From positions 1 to 64,000 of the forward strand of contig PYGH01000010.1 in NCBI GenBank assembly GCA_003014445.1: a DNA stretch of 64,000 nucleotides, read 5' to 3'. Below, in pieces: positions 1 through 8,542 of this stretch. The DNA comes from Fusobacterium naviforme. GTDB lineage: Bacteria; Bacillota; Clostridia; Lachnospirales; Lachnospiraceae. Under the pieces are notes generated by a model. It ran no database searches, had not been told where the DNA came from, and was given only the letters and a program-made list of their open reading frames with translations. How positions within the stretch are numbered: the first letter of the stretch is position 1; each line of letters starts with the position of its first letter. The position numbers and the translations under genes are program-made.

Positions 1-181
1 CATAATGGCCGGAACGGTATCCCTGGCGCTCAGCAGAGCGCTGGTACTTATCAGCCCTGACCAGTTCATCAGCCTCATGATCCAGCAGAGCGTTGAGTGT
101 CTCCTCAACACTGTTTCTGACCAGATCCTTAAGATTGTTCTTTATGAGATCTTCGTTTAACTGTATAATGTTACCAGACAT
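1..181 (-). mobile_element. IS256-family transposase, N-terminal part (runs off the left edge)
   Basis: The reverse strand reads from an ATG at 181 into the window edge, giving about 60 residues. The end of this piece, ADKYQRSAERQGYRSGHY, matches the segment near the N-terminus of IS256/Mutator-type DDE transposases, which usually reads like EKYERTEERTGYRNG. A good ribosome site (AAGGAGG, complement of about 190-196) precedes the start. The catalytic DDE domain lies outside the window, so intactness cannot be judged. The AT-rich sequence just upstream includes ACTGTGTCTATTTTG near 241-255, which could belong to the terminal inverted repeat, but the other end is not visible. Confidence 0.8.
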
Positions 182-411
182 AGTTTATTGCCTCCTTCGG
201 GTTATTTTGTGTGGTAGCTTAATTTTACCGATGGCAATAGACTGTGTCTATTTTGTTATTCAATTGAATTTGCGAAACTTATTTTACCTTATCAAATGTG
301 CAGAGGTGACACAGAAGTAGCTCAATGATGGCGATTATTGCTTTTACTAATGAGCTATGACACCATAGGAAGACTACATATGCATACTTATATATATCTT
401 CCTTAACATAC

Positions 412-1440
412 CTATCGCTTTTTAAATTGTATCCGGATATCATTCCCTACGCAGTCAAGCACTCCGTATGCGCCGGTGATGAGGGGCATGGAAGGGGGGA
501 GGTGCCCGAGGTCCGCATCCATGATGATCGGCAGCTTATATGTGCCGAGGATATTGGTGACAGCGTTGTACTGGTTCAGTCCCATCAGCTCCTCTCCAAA
601 GTGAAGCGGACGTCCTATGAGAAAGCCGCGCGCGTTTCGGAACCAGCCGCAGTGCGCAAGCTTCCAGAGCGCGCGCTGGATATCAAAGGGGTTCAGGTCG
701 CAGGCCTCCAGAAACCAGAGTATGCCGTCGGCACTGTAGCGCTCGGTGAAGGCCGAGACCTGGTCATATTCAGTGCCCGCCAGCACGGAGAGTACGTCCA
801 GACAGCCGCCGAGAAGCCGTCCCTCCATGTGAATGCGAGAGGCATTTTCCGGGAGCTTTTTTAATATTGTCTCTTTTGTGGTATGATAGGGGGCATAAGG
901 GTGTTCCTCGTCCTTTCCGCCCTCCAGCTGCCAGTGTCCATAGCTCTCTATGCAGTCCGTGAGGCCGGAGAGCAGCGCCAGAGAGTCATGTACGACGGGG
1001 TGCCAGGGCTCCATGCCGAAGACAGGGGCGCAGGGACCATAGATTGCAGCGGTGTCACAGAGTGTCGGCAGCAGAAAGCTGAGATTTGTGTTATCGGAGA
1101 AGCCCATGAACCATTTGGGCGCTTTCTCCCGAAGGGCGTCAAAATTGACATAATCCAGTATGGTGCACATCAGCTCACCGCCGCCGCAGGAGATAATGGC
1201 GTCGAGATCGGGGCGGGAGAAGAAATCATTGACCTCTTCGCCGCAGGCGTCCGCTGTGTTGCTGATGCCGACGCCCTCGGAGAGGAGCGCATTCGGACCG
1301 GTGACCGTGCGATAGCCGCGCGAGCGGAGCACATCGAGTCCGCGAAGAAAAGCGGAGTGATAGGGCTCAATGGCACAGCCAAAGGACGGAGCGATGAAGC
1401 CGAGGCATCCGTGTTCAGGGAGTGAATGGGGGTAGCGCAT
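412..1440 (-). CDS. LD-carboxypeptidase, peptidase family S66 (MccF/LdcA type)
   Basis: This 342-residue protein belongs to the S66 serine peptidases, which remove the terminal D-alanine from murein tetrapeptides (LdcA) or cleave peptide-nucleotide antibiotics (MccF). The N-terminus has the family pattern GFIAPSFG; the nucleophile motif is GFSDNTNLSF, in the position of the usual G[FYW]SD; the C-terminus carries DADLGHLPPSMPLITGA with the catalytic His. The length is normal for the family. The ORF is open to 1458, but the ATG at 1440 has an AGGAGG seven bases upstream whereas the first ATG has none, so I use 1440. It is divergent from the citrate/malate-type transporter. It has no signal peptide, so a cytoplasmic role in murein recycling or peptide resistance is likely. 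Confidence 0.85.
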   Translation of the reverse strand: MRYPHSLPEHGCLGFIAPSFGCAIEPYHSAFLRGLDVLRSRGYRTVTGPNALLSEGVGISNTADACGEEVNDFFSRPDLDAIISCGGGELMCTILDYVNFDALREKAPKWFMGFSDNTNLSFLLPTLCDTAAIYGPCAPVFGMEPWHPVVHDSLALLSGLTDCIESYGHWQLEGGKDEEHPYAPYHTTKETILKKLPENASRIHMEGRLLGGCLDVLSVLAGTEYDQVSAFTERYSADGILWFLEACDLNPFDIQRALWKLAHCGWFRNARGFLIGRPLHFGEELMGLNQYNAVTNILGTYKLPIIMDADLGHLPPSMPLITGAYGVLDCVGNDIRIQFKKR

Positions 1441-1546
1441 AGCAGGGCCTCCTGACATTTTGTGAGAAGCGAGTGCGGCAGAAGCGGTGCCGCTCGGTAA
1501 TAAGCTGTGTTATATTGTAGCACATAGCAGGGGGTGGGTGTTCAGC

Positions 1547-2842
1547 TTGGAAAAGAAAAAAACAGAATCAGGACAAATCGAGATCGCGGGACTGCCATTG
1601 AAGCTGTATCTTCCGATCCTGGTGCTCACTCTGCTTGGAATGTATGCAGACGCTGTTCCGGGTGGTATGGTGGGAGGCGTTCTGGTACTGATGGTGCTTG
1701 GCGAGGGTTTTAACACGCTGGGTAGAACAGTGCCGGGAATTCGTACCTATCTGGGCGGTTCTGTGATCTGCATTCTGGGAGGAGCAGTTATCGCATCCGC
1801 AGGACTGGTGCCCGCCGGAACCTCTTTGCTGCTGGATGAGTTTGTGAATGAAGGGGGCTTTCTGGTCTTCTATATCGCTGCGCTGATCACAGGAAGCCTT
1901 TTCAACATTGACCGCGATCTGCTCTTAAGGGCGACGCTGAAGCTGCTGCCGACAGCGGTGCTCTCGATTGCGGCGGGCGTGCTGGTGGTCGGATTATTTG
2001 GTCTTTTGATGGGGCAGAGTTTTCTGGAAGCAGTGCTCTACATCGGAATTCCAATGACAAGCGGAGGTATGACGGCTGGGGCAGTGCCGCTCTCGTCGAT
2101 GTACGCAGAGGCGCTTCAAAAAGATGCCGGAGAGATACTCACAAGAATCGCGCCGGCAACGGTGCTTGGGAATATTGTGTCTATCATTTATGCTGCGCTT
2201 GCAAACCGTCTGGGGAAATGCAGACCGGAGCTGAGCGGTGATGGCAGACTGGTGAATGACAGGATTCCCGTGCCGGAGCGTCCGCCGATGCAGCCGGGCT
2301 TTGCAAATCTCTGCACAGGACTGGTGCTGGCGCTCGCCTTCTACCAGCTGGGTGCGATCTGCAATCGCTTTGTGCCGCTGCTTCCGACCTATGCCTGGAT
2401 GATCGCGCTGGTAGTGCTGGTGAAGGGGAGCAGATTGCTCTCAGAGGAAATGGAGGACGCTGCGCGGGAGTGGGGGCAGTTCGCAATTCACAGCTGGACT
2501 GCGGCTGCGCTCACGGGGATCGGTATGACCTTGATTGATCTCGCTACCATACTGAGGGGACTCACGCCGCTCTATCTGATGGCTGTGATCTGCAGTGTGA
2601 CAGCAATTACCTTTACTGCGGCGTGGATCGGGCGGCGCTTTATGGGCTTTTATCCGCTGGAATCTGCGATTGCGGCGGGGATGTGCACGACCAATATGGG
2701 GGGATCGGGAAATGTTGCCGTGCTCAGCAGTGCAGAGCGGATGGAGCTTCTGCCCTTTGCACAGATTGTGACGCGCTCCTGCGGGGCGTTGATGCTGACG
2801 CTCGGAGGCATGCTGGTACAGTTGATAAGCGGAAGCCCTTAG
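1547..2842 (+). CDS. 2-hydroxycarboxylate transporter family protein (citrate/malate type)
   Basis: This polytopic membrane protein of about 431 residues belongs to the 2HCT family (CitS, CitN, MleP), sodium- or proton-coupled carriers of citrate, malate or related acids. The two family signatures are visible: SGGMTAGAVPLSS in the first half and TTNMGGSGNVAVLS in the second, each forming a reentrant loop. About ten to eleven hydrophobic helices can be counted. The ORF opens at an ATG at 1487, but the stretch before LEKKKTESG does not look like this family. A TTG at 1547 sits eight bases behind AGGGGGTGGG and is the best start; a GTG at 1538 is an alternative. Substrate cannot be read from sequence. 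No citrate lyase or malolactic genes are adjacent. Confidence 0.85.
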   Translation: MEKKKTESGQIEIAGLPLKLYLPILVLTLLGMYADAVPGGMVGGVLVLMVLGEGFNTLGRTVPGIRTYLGGSVICILGGAVIASAGLVPAGTSLLLDEFVNEGGFLVFYIAALITGSLFNIDRDLLLRATLKLLPTAVLSIAAGVLVVGLFGLLMGQSFLEAVLYIGIPMTSGGMTAGAVPLSSMYAEALQKDAGEILTRIAPATVLGNIVSIIYAALANRLGKCRPELSGDGRLVNDRIPVPERPPMQPGFANLCTGLVLALAFYQLGAICNRFVPLLPTYAWMIALVVLVKGSRLLSEEMEDAAREWGQFAIHSWTAAALTGIGMTLIDLATILRGLTPLYLMAVICSVTAITFTAAWIGRRFMGFYPLESAIAAGMCTTNMGGSGNVAVLSSAERMELLPFAQIVTRSCGALMLTLGGMLVQLISGSP

Positions 2843-2863
2843 GGAGCTGCCGGGGAGAGGCAT

Positions 2864-3745
2864 ATGCGTGAGAAGAGAGCGAAGACCATACTGTCGACGC
2901 AGAATGGGATGAATATTTACCGGGGCGGTACACAGGGGATACTCTCCTGCGATACGAGAAGCCTCGGAGACAGGCGCGGTGCAGCCGCGGGAGAGACAGA
3001 GGTCAAGATAAATGCGCCGGAGCTTCTGGAGCTTGCGCTGCGGAGAAAGCGCCGTAAGTGCATGATTGTGACGGGAGCTATGGGAGATCCCTATCAGAGC
3101 TGTGAGCGGGATTATAAACTGATGAGGGACTGCCTTTCGATGATTGACCGCTATGGCTTTGGGATTGTGATACAGACGAAGTCAGAGCTGATTCTGCGGG
3201 ATCTTGATTTTCTTCAGAGCATCAACCGCAAGACGCGCTGCATTGTGCAGATGCCGCTGACGGCTGCGGACGATGCGCTCTCAAAGAAGCTTGAGCCGGG
3301 GGCCTGCACAAGCAGGGAGCGGGGAGAAGTGCTGAAGGAGCTGAACCGGGCGGGAATACAGACAGTTGCCTGGATTGCACCGGTGCTTCCGCTGGTAAAT
3401 GACAGCCGGGAAAATTTGGAGTCTCTGCTGGAGTTCTGTGTGGAGGCCCGGGTATATGGAGTGCTCACCTATGGCTTTGGCATGACGATACGCCCCGGCG
3501 ACCGGGAGTATTTTTATGAGCAGCTGGAGGCCCTCGTGCCGGGGCTTGCGGCACGTTACCGGGAACGCTATGGAGAGAGCTGCGATTTTACTTCAGACAG
3601 GGCCGGGGAGCTGGAGCAGTGCCTGCACGGTATCTGTACAGATTATCATATTGAGGACAGCCCGGAGCGGCTCTTCACCTGGCTCCACGCCTTTTTGGAT
3701 CGCAGTGCCGGCGAGCAGCTGAGCCTGTTCGATGTCTTTTCATGA
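2864..3745 (+). CDS. Radical-SAM (SplB-like) family protein with a degenerate cluster motif
   Basis: The 293 residues align along their whole length with the SplB-like radical SAM proteins of Clostridia, including EVKINAPELLELALRRKRRK, the TGAMGDPY segment and the QTKSELILRDLDFL strand. In active members the N-terminus reads YRGCxHGCIYCDSRS and binds the 4Fe-4S cluster. Here it reads YRGGTQGILSCDTRS: the first and second cysteines (positions 22 and 26) are Gly and Ile, and only Cys29 remains. The reading frame is intact and the ribosome site (GGGGAGAGG) is good. Either the protein has lost radical chemistry and kept a binding role, or the gene is decaying. It follows the transporter by 21 bases and may be co-transcribed. 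Confidence 0.75.
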   Translation: MREKRAKTILSTQNGMNIYRGGTQGILSCDTRSLGDRRGAAAGETEVKINAPELLELALRRKRRKCMIVTGAMGDPYQSCERDYKLMRDCLSMIDRYGFGIVIQTKSELILRDLDFLQSINRKTRCIVQMPLTAADDALSKKLEPGACTSRERGEVLKELNRAGIQTVAWIAPVLPLVNDSRENLESLLEFCVEARVYGVLTYGFGMTIRPGDREYFYEQLEALVPGLAARYRERYGESCDFTSDRAGELEQCLHGICTDYHIEDSPERLFTWLHAFLDRSAGEQLSLFDVFS

Positions 3746-3819
3746 GACAGCTCTCCTGACAGGAGCTGCTTCTGTCAGAGGAGCTGCTTCTGTAACACTA
3801 GGCGGAACATGTCGGCGGC

Positions 3820-4551
3820 TCACAGCTGCCAGCCACCGGAGAGGGTGATGATCTGTCCCGTGAGGTAGGAGGAGCTCTCCGCAAGAGTGAGGGCGAGCTC
3901 GGCGACCTCCTCCGGGGTGCCAAAGCGCCCTGCCGGAATTTCCTCCTCCAGCGCCGCGCGGTCTTCGGAGGAGAGCCACTGATTCATCTCTGTGTCGATT
4001 ACGCCGGGAGCGATGGCGTTGACCTGAATATTGGAGGGGGCGAGCTCCTTGGCGAGAGCCTTTGTGAAGCTGTTTACGCCTCCCTTTGCCGCGGAGTAGG
4101 AGACTTCGCAGGAGGCGCCGGCATGCCCCCAGACTGAGGAGAGATTGATTATCTTTCCCTGTCCGGCAGAGAGCATCATGGGAATTGCGAGGCGCGAGAG
4201 ATAGAAGACGGAGCTTAAGTCGCTCTGTATCATGCTGTCCCACTCCTCGACGCTCATATCCTGGAGCAGGCCGAGATGAGAGATGCCGGCGTTGCAGACC
4301 AGTACGTCGAGCCGGGCAAAGCTTTGAGTAATTTCATGAAAGAGTGCTGCACAGTTCTCCGCCCGTCCGAGATCTCCGGTATAGCAGAGGCAGCGCGCGC
4401 CGTGTGCGGCGGCGTCTCTGGCAGTCTGCTCCAGCTGTGCGCTGTTTTTTTCACAGCTGAGAGCGAGATCATAGCCCTTCTCTGCGAATTTTAATGCAAT
4501 GGCGCGACCGATTCCGCGGGAAGCGCCGGTGATGCAGGCGTTTTTTTTCAT
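3820..4551 (-). CDS. Short-chain dehydrogenase/reductase, FabG-like
   Basis: This 243-residue classical SDR has the NADP-binding TGASRGIGRAIA at the N-terminus, NAGISHLG, the catalytic Ser in INLSSVWG, and the YSAAK motif (Tyr and Lys of the active site), followed by NAIAPGVIDTEM and the C-terminal SGGWQL. These features place it with 3-oxoacyl-ACP reductases (FabG), though many SDRs of unknown substrate look the same. The ORF is open to 4635, but the ATG at 4551 has an AGGAG behind it and begins directly at the Rossmann fold, so I use it. There is no fatty-acid synthesis cluster around it, so a stand-alone reductase role is as likely as a FabG role. Confidence 0.85.
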   Translation of the reverse strand: MKKNACITGASRGIGRAIALKFAEKGYDLALSCEKNSAQLEQTARDAAAHGARCLCYTGDLGRAENCAALFHEITQSFARLDVLVCNAGISHLGLLQDMSVEEWDSMIQSDLSSVFYLSRLAIPMMLSAGQGKIINLSSVWGHAGASCEVSYSAAKGGVNSFTKALAKELAPSNIQVNAIAPGVIDTEMNQWLSSEDRAALEEEIPAGRFGTPEEVAELALTLAESSSYLTGQIITLSGGWQL

Positions 4552-4795
4552 GTGCTGCTCCTGTTCTGCGTTCGTACGGGCAGTTGCTCCGCCCGTAGGA
4601 AAGATAAGTGTTTTTGCTGTGTGGGCTACTCCCAAACCGATGAGAGGAGTCCGCAGTAGTTATTCTACCATAGCGGGGAAAATACAGCCACGGGCAGTGT
4701 GACTTGGTCATGGTTTGCGCTATACTGTGCTGGTAGACTGAACGCAGATCAGGGGAAGACGTATCCCGGATCTCAGGGAAGCTCAGAAAGGAGGA

Positions 4796-4813
4796 GGACA
4801 GTTCGCTCTGTCC
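4796..4813 (+). promoter_or_regulatory. Stem-loop between the ribosome site and the start of trxB
   Basis: GGACAG (4796-4801), six-base loop, CTGTCC (4808-4813), followed by GATAAATA and the ATG. The stem directly follows the AAAGGAGG site, so folding would shorten the effective distance from 27 to about 9 bases. The pairing is seen in the sequence; the role is inferred. Confidence 0.5.
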
Positions 4814-4821
4814 GATAAATA

Positions 4822-5742
4822 ATGGATAAAATTCTTGATATGGTTGTGATAGGCTCAGGACCGGCAGGTCTCACTGCCGGAATCTACGGGGTGCGGGCAA
4901 AGCTGGATCTCGTTGTGATCGAGAAGGAAATGATGAGTGGCGGGCAGATCCTGAATACTTATGACGTGGATAATTTCCCCGGCTTTCTGGGAATCGGAGG
5001 CTTTGAGCTCGGACAGAAGTTTCGGGAGCATGCGGACGGTCTCGGTGTGAATTTTGTGACGGACAGTGTCCGGGAGATCCGGGTGGATGCGGACGGAATC
5101 AAGACTGTGGTCTGTGCGGAGGGAAGCTATCGCGCGAGAACAGTTGTGATCGCAAGCGGTGCGCACCACAGTCTTCTGGGAGCGCCGGGCGAGAAGGAAT
5201 TCACCGGTATGGGAGTCTCCTACTGTGCAACCTGTGACGGAGCGCTCTACCGCAACCGTGTGACTGCGGTCGTGGGCGGCGGCGATGTGGCGCTCGGCGA
5301 CGCGCTGGTGCTGTCCCGGCTCTGCGAGAAGGTCTATCTGATACACCGAAGGGATGCCTTCCGCGGTGCAAGGAGTCTTCAGGAGAAGGTGCTCGCGACG
5401 GAGAATATCATTCCAGTGATGGACAGCGTGGTGACCGAGGTTCTCGGAACAGACAGAGTGGACCGGATTCAGGTCAAAAATGTGAAGAGCGGAGAGCTTC
5501 AGGAGCTTCCGGTGAGTGCTCTCTTTGTCGCGGTCGGTATTGTGCCGGAGTCAGATGCCTTCGCATTGGTCGAGCGGGATGCGCGCGGCTATATCCGGGC
5601 GGGCGAGGACTGCTGTACCAGCATTCCGGGCATTTATGCCGCGGGTGATGTGCGCGGCAAGCAGCTGCGCCAGGTGATCACTGCGGCAGCGGACGGCGCG
5701 AACGCAGTGGAGAGCGCAGTGCGATATCTGAACGAAAACTGA
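4822..5742 (+). CDS. trxB: Thioredoxin reductase
   Basis: A 306-residue NADPH-dependent flavoprotein that reduces thioredoxin in the cytoplasm. Seen in order: the FAD-binding GSGPAGLTAGIYG, the redox-active pair CATC (Cys135 and Cys138) in VSYCATCDG, the NADPH-binding GGGDVALGDAL, and the C-terminal FAD motif GIYAAGDVRGK. Length is typical. An in-frame TAA at 4816-4818 fixes the start at the ATG at 4822. The strong ribosome site AAAGGAGG (4787-4794) is 27 bases away, but a small stem-loop (4796-4813) lies between and would bring it within normal distance. A TATACT hexamer at 4721 may be the promoter -10. A terminator follows the gene. Confidence 0.95.
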   Translation: MDKILDMVVIGSGPAGLTAGIYGVRAKLDLVVIEKEMMSGGQILNTYDVDNFPGFLGIGGFELGQKFREHADGLGVNFVTDSVREIRVDADGIKTVVCAEGSYRARTVVIASGAHHSLLGAPGEKEFTGMGVSYCATCDGALYRNRVTAVVGGGDVALGDALVLSRLCEKVYLIHRRDAFRGARSLQEKVLATENIIPVMDSVVTEVLGTDRVDRIQVKNVKSGELQELPVSALFVAVGIVPESDAFALVERDARGYIRAGEDCCTSIPGIYAAGDVRGKQLRQVITAAADGANAVESAVRYLNEN

Positions 5743-5763
5743 GAAAATATAAATTATGTAAAC

Positions 5764-5803
5764 TAAAATCAGTTCCACTATATCTTGTGGAGCTGATTTT
5801 TTT
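5764..5803 (+). terminator. Rho-independent terminator after trxB
   Basis: AAATCAGTTCCAC pairs with GTGGAGCTGATTT (one G-T pair) around a short loop and is followed by a run of T. Confidence 0.9.
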
Positions 5804-5883
5804 CGTTATGTAAACTATTTTGATCATTTTGGGAGAAAAAAAGCGAGATATAGTATCAGTACAGCGGGGACATACAAAATCTA

Positions 5884-5911
5884 TTGAGATTTGTTAAAAA
5901 TGCTGTATAAT
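5884..5911 (+). promoter_or_regulatory. Promoter of the ribonuclease gene
   Basis: TTGAGA (5884-5889), 16-base spacer, TATAAT (5906-5911), in an AT-rich stretch upstream of the barnase-like gene and downstream of the trxB terminator. Confidence 0.65.
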
Positions 5912-6023
5912 TAAATAGACATTATATTGATTACAGCTCCAGAAGCGCTGATCCCACACAAGTCTGCTTATATGGAAACAGGAATTCAGTGGGAAGCCTT
6001 GACACAGAAATTCGGGGGTTAGA

Positions 6024-6707
6024 ATGTACAGACGCAGGAGAGAGAAGCGGAGAAAGCTGATTCAGAGCTTTACCTTGTGGCATCCCATGATTTTACTGTT
6101 CCTGATGTTTGTACTGGGCGCGTGCACACACAGCAAGGCAGAGCCAGTGCCGATGCCGACATCAGCCGCGATTGTAAGCGAAGCGGCGGAGAGTTCCTCT
6201 GTGCCGCAGGCTTCCAAAGCCGCTGCGCAGGACAGCCCTTCCATTCAGGAAGGTGTTGCAGAGCTGCCGCAGGAAAGCTTACAGGAGCTTCCCAAGGCGG
6301 AGGCGGCACAGGAGGCCTATCAGCAGGCGCTTGCAGAGAACGAGACAACTGCTGCTAGGCTCACGGTCAATGAGGCGGGCAATTATACCTCACGGGATGA
6401 GGTGGCGCTGTATCTGCACATCTATGACAAGCTGCCCTCCAATTACATCACAAAAAAGAAGGCGGAATCGCTGGGCTGGGACTCAAAGAAGGGAAATCTG
6501 GAGGAGATACTCCCGGGGATGAGTATAGGCGGAAGTACCTTCGGAAATTATGAGGGGCTGCTTCCCGCAAAGAGCGGGCGGAAGTACTATGAATGTGATA
6601 TCGACTACGCGGGCGGCTACCGCAATGCGAAGCGGATTATTTACTCAAATGACGGACTGATTTTTTATACGGAGGATCATTACAAGAGCTTTGAGCAGCT
6701 GTACTGA
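6024..6707 (+). CDS. Barnase-type (N1/T1 family) ribonuclease, predicted lipoprotein
   Basis: This 227-residue protein starts with a basic stretch, a hydrophobic segment and a lipobox-like FVLGAC (Cys34), so it is probably lipid-anchored on the outer face of the membrane. A low-complexity Ala/Ser/Glu/Pro linker (about 38-120) leads to a guanyl-specific ribonuclease domain (about 125-227) very close to barnase: YDKLPSNYITKKKAESLGW, GKSGRKYYECDIDY-type core (here AKSGRKYYECDIDY), and TEDHYKSF. The three barnase catalytic residues are kept: Glu190, Arg204 and His219. The barnase inhibitor barstar is not encoded next to it; the following gene is recJ. Roles could be RNA scavenging or killing of neighbours. 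The domain call is firm, the purpose is not. Confidence 0.88.
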   Translation: MYRRRREKRRKLIQSFTLWHPMILLFLMFVLGACTHSKAEPVPMPTSAAIVSEAAESSSVPQASKAAAQDSPSIQEGVAELPQESLQELPKAEAAQEAYQQALAENETTAARLTVNEAGNYTSRDEVALYLHIYDKLPSNYITKKKAESLGWDSKKGNLEEILPGMSIGGSTFGNYEGLLPAKSGRKYYECDIDYAGGYRNAKRIIYSNDGLIFYTEDHYKSFEQLY

Positions 6708-6738
6708 GTGCCCGGGCTCACAGGGGAGACTGGAGTTG

Positions 6739-8451
6739 ATGAAGAACACACAGTGGATGATCTATACGAAACGAGCCGACTTCAATGCACTGGCGGCTCG
6801 TTTTTCTGTCTCGCCAATACTTGCGAGAATTATGATAAACAGAGGGGTTCTTCCGGAGGAATTCGGTGACTATCTCGGGGGAAGCCTTGCAGAGCTTCCG
6901 GATGCGCGGCTGCTGCGGGACATTGACCGGGCAGCGGACATACTGCTTGAAAAGCGGGATAGGGGCAGGAGAGTCCGCATCATCGGGGACTATGATATTG
7001 ACGGCGTCTGTTCGACCTACATTCTGTATACAGGACTGCGCGCGCTCGGCATGCGTGTGGACTACGATATTCCTGACCGCATCCGGGATGGCTACGGTCT
7101 GAATATAAAGTTGATCGAGCGGGCAGCAGAGGAGCAGGTCGACACGATACTGACCTGTGACAATGGCATCGCTGCGGTGGAGGAGATTGAGAGAGCGAAG
7201 GCCTGCGGTCTCACGGTGATTGTCACAGATCACCATGAGCCGGGGCATTATGCGGACGGCAGTGAGAAGCTGCCGCCTGCGGACGCGGTGGTGGATCCAA
7301 AGCGGGAGGGGAGCCGCTATCCCTTTCATGATATCTGCGGAGCTGTGGTTGCGTGGAAGCTCATTGGTCTGCTCTTTGTGCGCTGTGGAACAGAGCTGCG
7401 GGAGTGGGAGGCACTGCTTCCCTTTGCGGCTATCGCGACGGTCGGAGATGTGATGCCGCTGAAAAAGGAGAACCGCGTCATTGTGCGGGAGGGACTGCGC
7501 GCGGTGTCAGGCTGCGGGAATCCGGGTCTTCGGGCGCTGCTGGAGCTCTGCGGTCTGGATCAGCGTCGTCTCACAGCCTATCACATCGGCTATGTGATAG
7601 GCCCCTGTCTGAATGCGGGCGGAAGGCTGGAGAGCGCGAAGGTCGGTCTGCGGATGCTGCTTGAGAAGGACCCTTCAGAGGCGCATCGTCTTGCGGAGCA
7701 CTTAAAGGAACTGAATGATGAGCGGAAGCAGGTGACGATGGACGGCCTTAAGGAGGCGGAGGCGCAGCTGGATGGCGGGAAAGAAGGAGTGCTGGTGGTC
7801 TACCTTCCGGACTGCCATGAGTCTGTCGCAGGGATTATCGCGGGGAAGCTTAAGGAGCGCTGCTACCGCCCGAGCATCGTGCTGACGAACTGCTCGGATC
7901 CGGAGCTCGTGAAGGGTTCCGGGCGTTCCATCGAGGGCTACCACATGTTTCAGGCTCTGGAGGCGGTGTCGGACTTGCTTGTGAAGTTCGGCGGGCATCC
8001 CATGGCGGCAGGACTCACGCTTCGCCGGGAGGATATCGGAGCGCTGCGGCAGAGGCTGAATCAGAATGCAGCGCTCACGGAGGAGCAGCTCACAGAAAAG
8101 CTCTGGATAGACCTTGCGCTTCCGTTTTCCCACACGAGCGAGGCACTGGTGGAGGAGCTCGCGCGGCTGGAGCCTTTCGGGCAGGGGAATGAAAAGCCGG
8201 TCTTTGCACAGAAGAATGTGCGCATTCTGAGTTTGCGCGTCTTCGGAAAGAACCGGAATGTGATAAAGCTCCGGCTCTGCGGAGAGGAGGGGACGCAGCG
8301 GGATGCGCTGCTCTTTGCGGATGGAGACACACTTTTGCAGGAAAAGGGCGAGAGGGAGTGCTTTGATATCCTGTATTATCCGGAAATTGACAGCTATATG
8401 GGCAGAAATACGCTTCAGCTTGTGCTGAAGGGATGGAAATTCCGGGACTGA
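6739..8451 (+). CDS. recJ: Single-stranded-DNA-specific 5'-3' exonuclease RecJ
   Basis: About 570 residues of a DHH-family exonuclease acting in recombination and mismatch or base-excision repair. Metal-binding motifs are visible: GDYDIDGVCSTY (motif I), TCDNGIA, and VTDHHEPG (DHH), then the DHHA1 region with the segments ESVAGIIAGKL and KFGGHPMAAG. The C-terminal OB-like part ends at GRNTLQLVLKG. The ORF opens at 6691 inside the ribonuclease gene, but the ATG at 6739, with AGGGGAG and GGAG upstream, gives the usual N-terminus. A start at 6757 is also possible. Confidence 0.93.
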   Translation: MKNTQWMIYTKRADFNALAARFSVSPILARIMINRGVLPEEFGDYLGGSLAELPDARLLRDIDRAADILLEKRDRGRRVRIIGDYDIDGVCSTYILYTGLRALGMRVDYDIPDRIRDGYGLNIKLIERAAEEQVDTILTCDNGIAAVEEIERAKACGLTVIVTDHHEPGHYADGSEKLPPADAVVDPKREGSRYPFHDICGAVVAWKLIGLLFVRCGTELREWEALLPFAAIATVGDVMPLKKENRVIVREGLRAVSGCGNPGLRALLELCGLDQRRLTAYHIGYVIGPCLNAGGRLESAKVGLRMLLEKDPSEAHRLAEHLKELNDERKQVTMDGLKEAEAQLDGGKEGVLVVYLPDCHESVAGIIAGKLKERCYRPSIVLTNCSDPELVKGSGRSIEGYHMFQALEAVSDLLVKFGGHPMAAGLTLRREDIGALRQRLNQNAALTEEQLTEKLWIDLALPFSHTSEALVEELARLEPFGQGNEKPVFAQKNVRILSLRVFGKNRNVIKLRLCGEEGTQRDALLFADGDTLLQEKGERECFDILYYPEIDSYMGRNTLQLVLKGWKFRD

Positions 8452-8542
8452 GCTGTTATATTGAGAGCCGGGGAGTTTTTCTATAGAAGGGCGTGCAGGG
8501 CACTCCCGGTGAGAGAAAGCTGAAAATGAGGAGGAGATTTTT

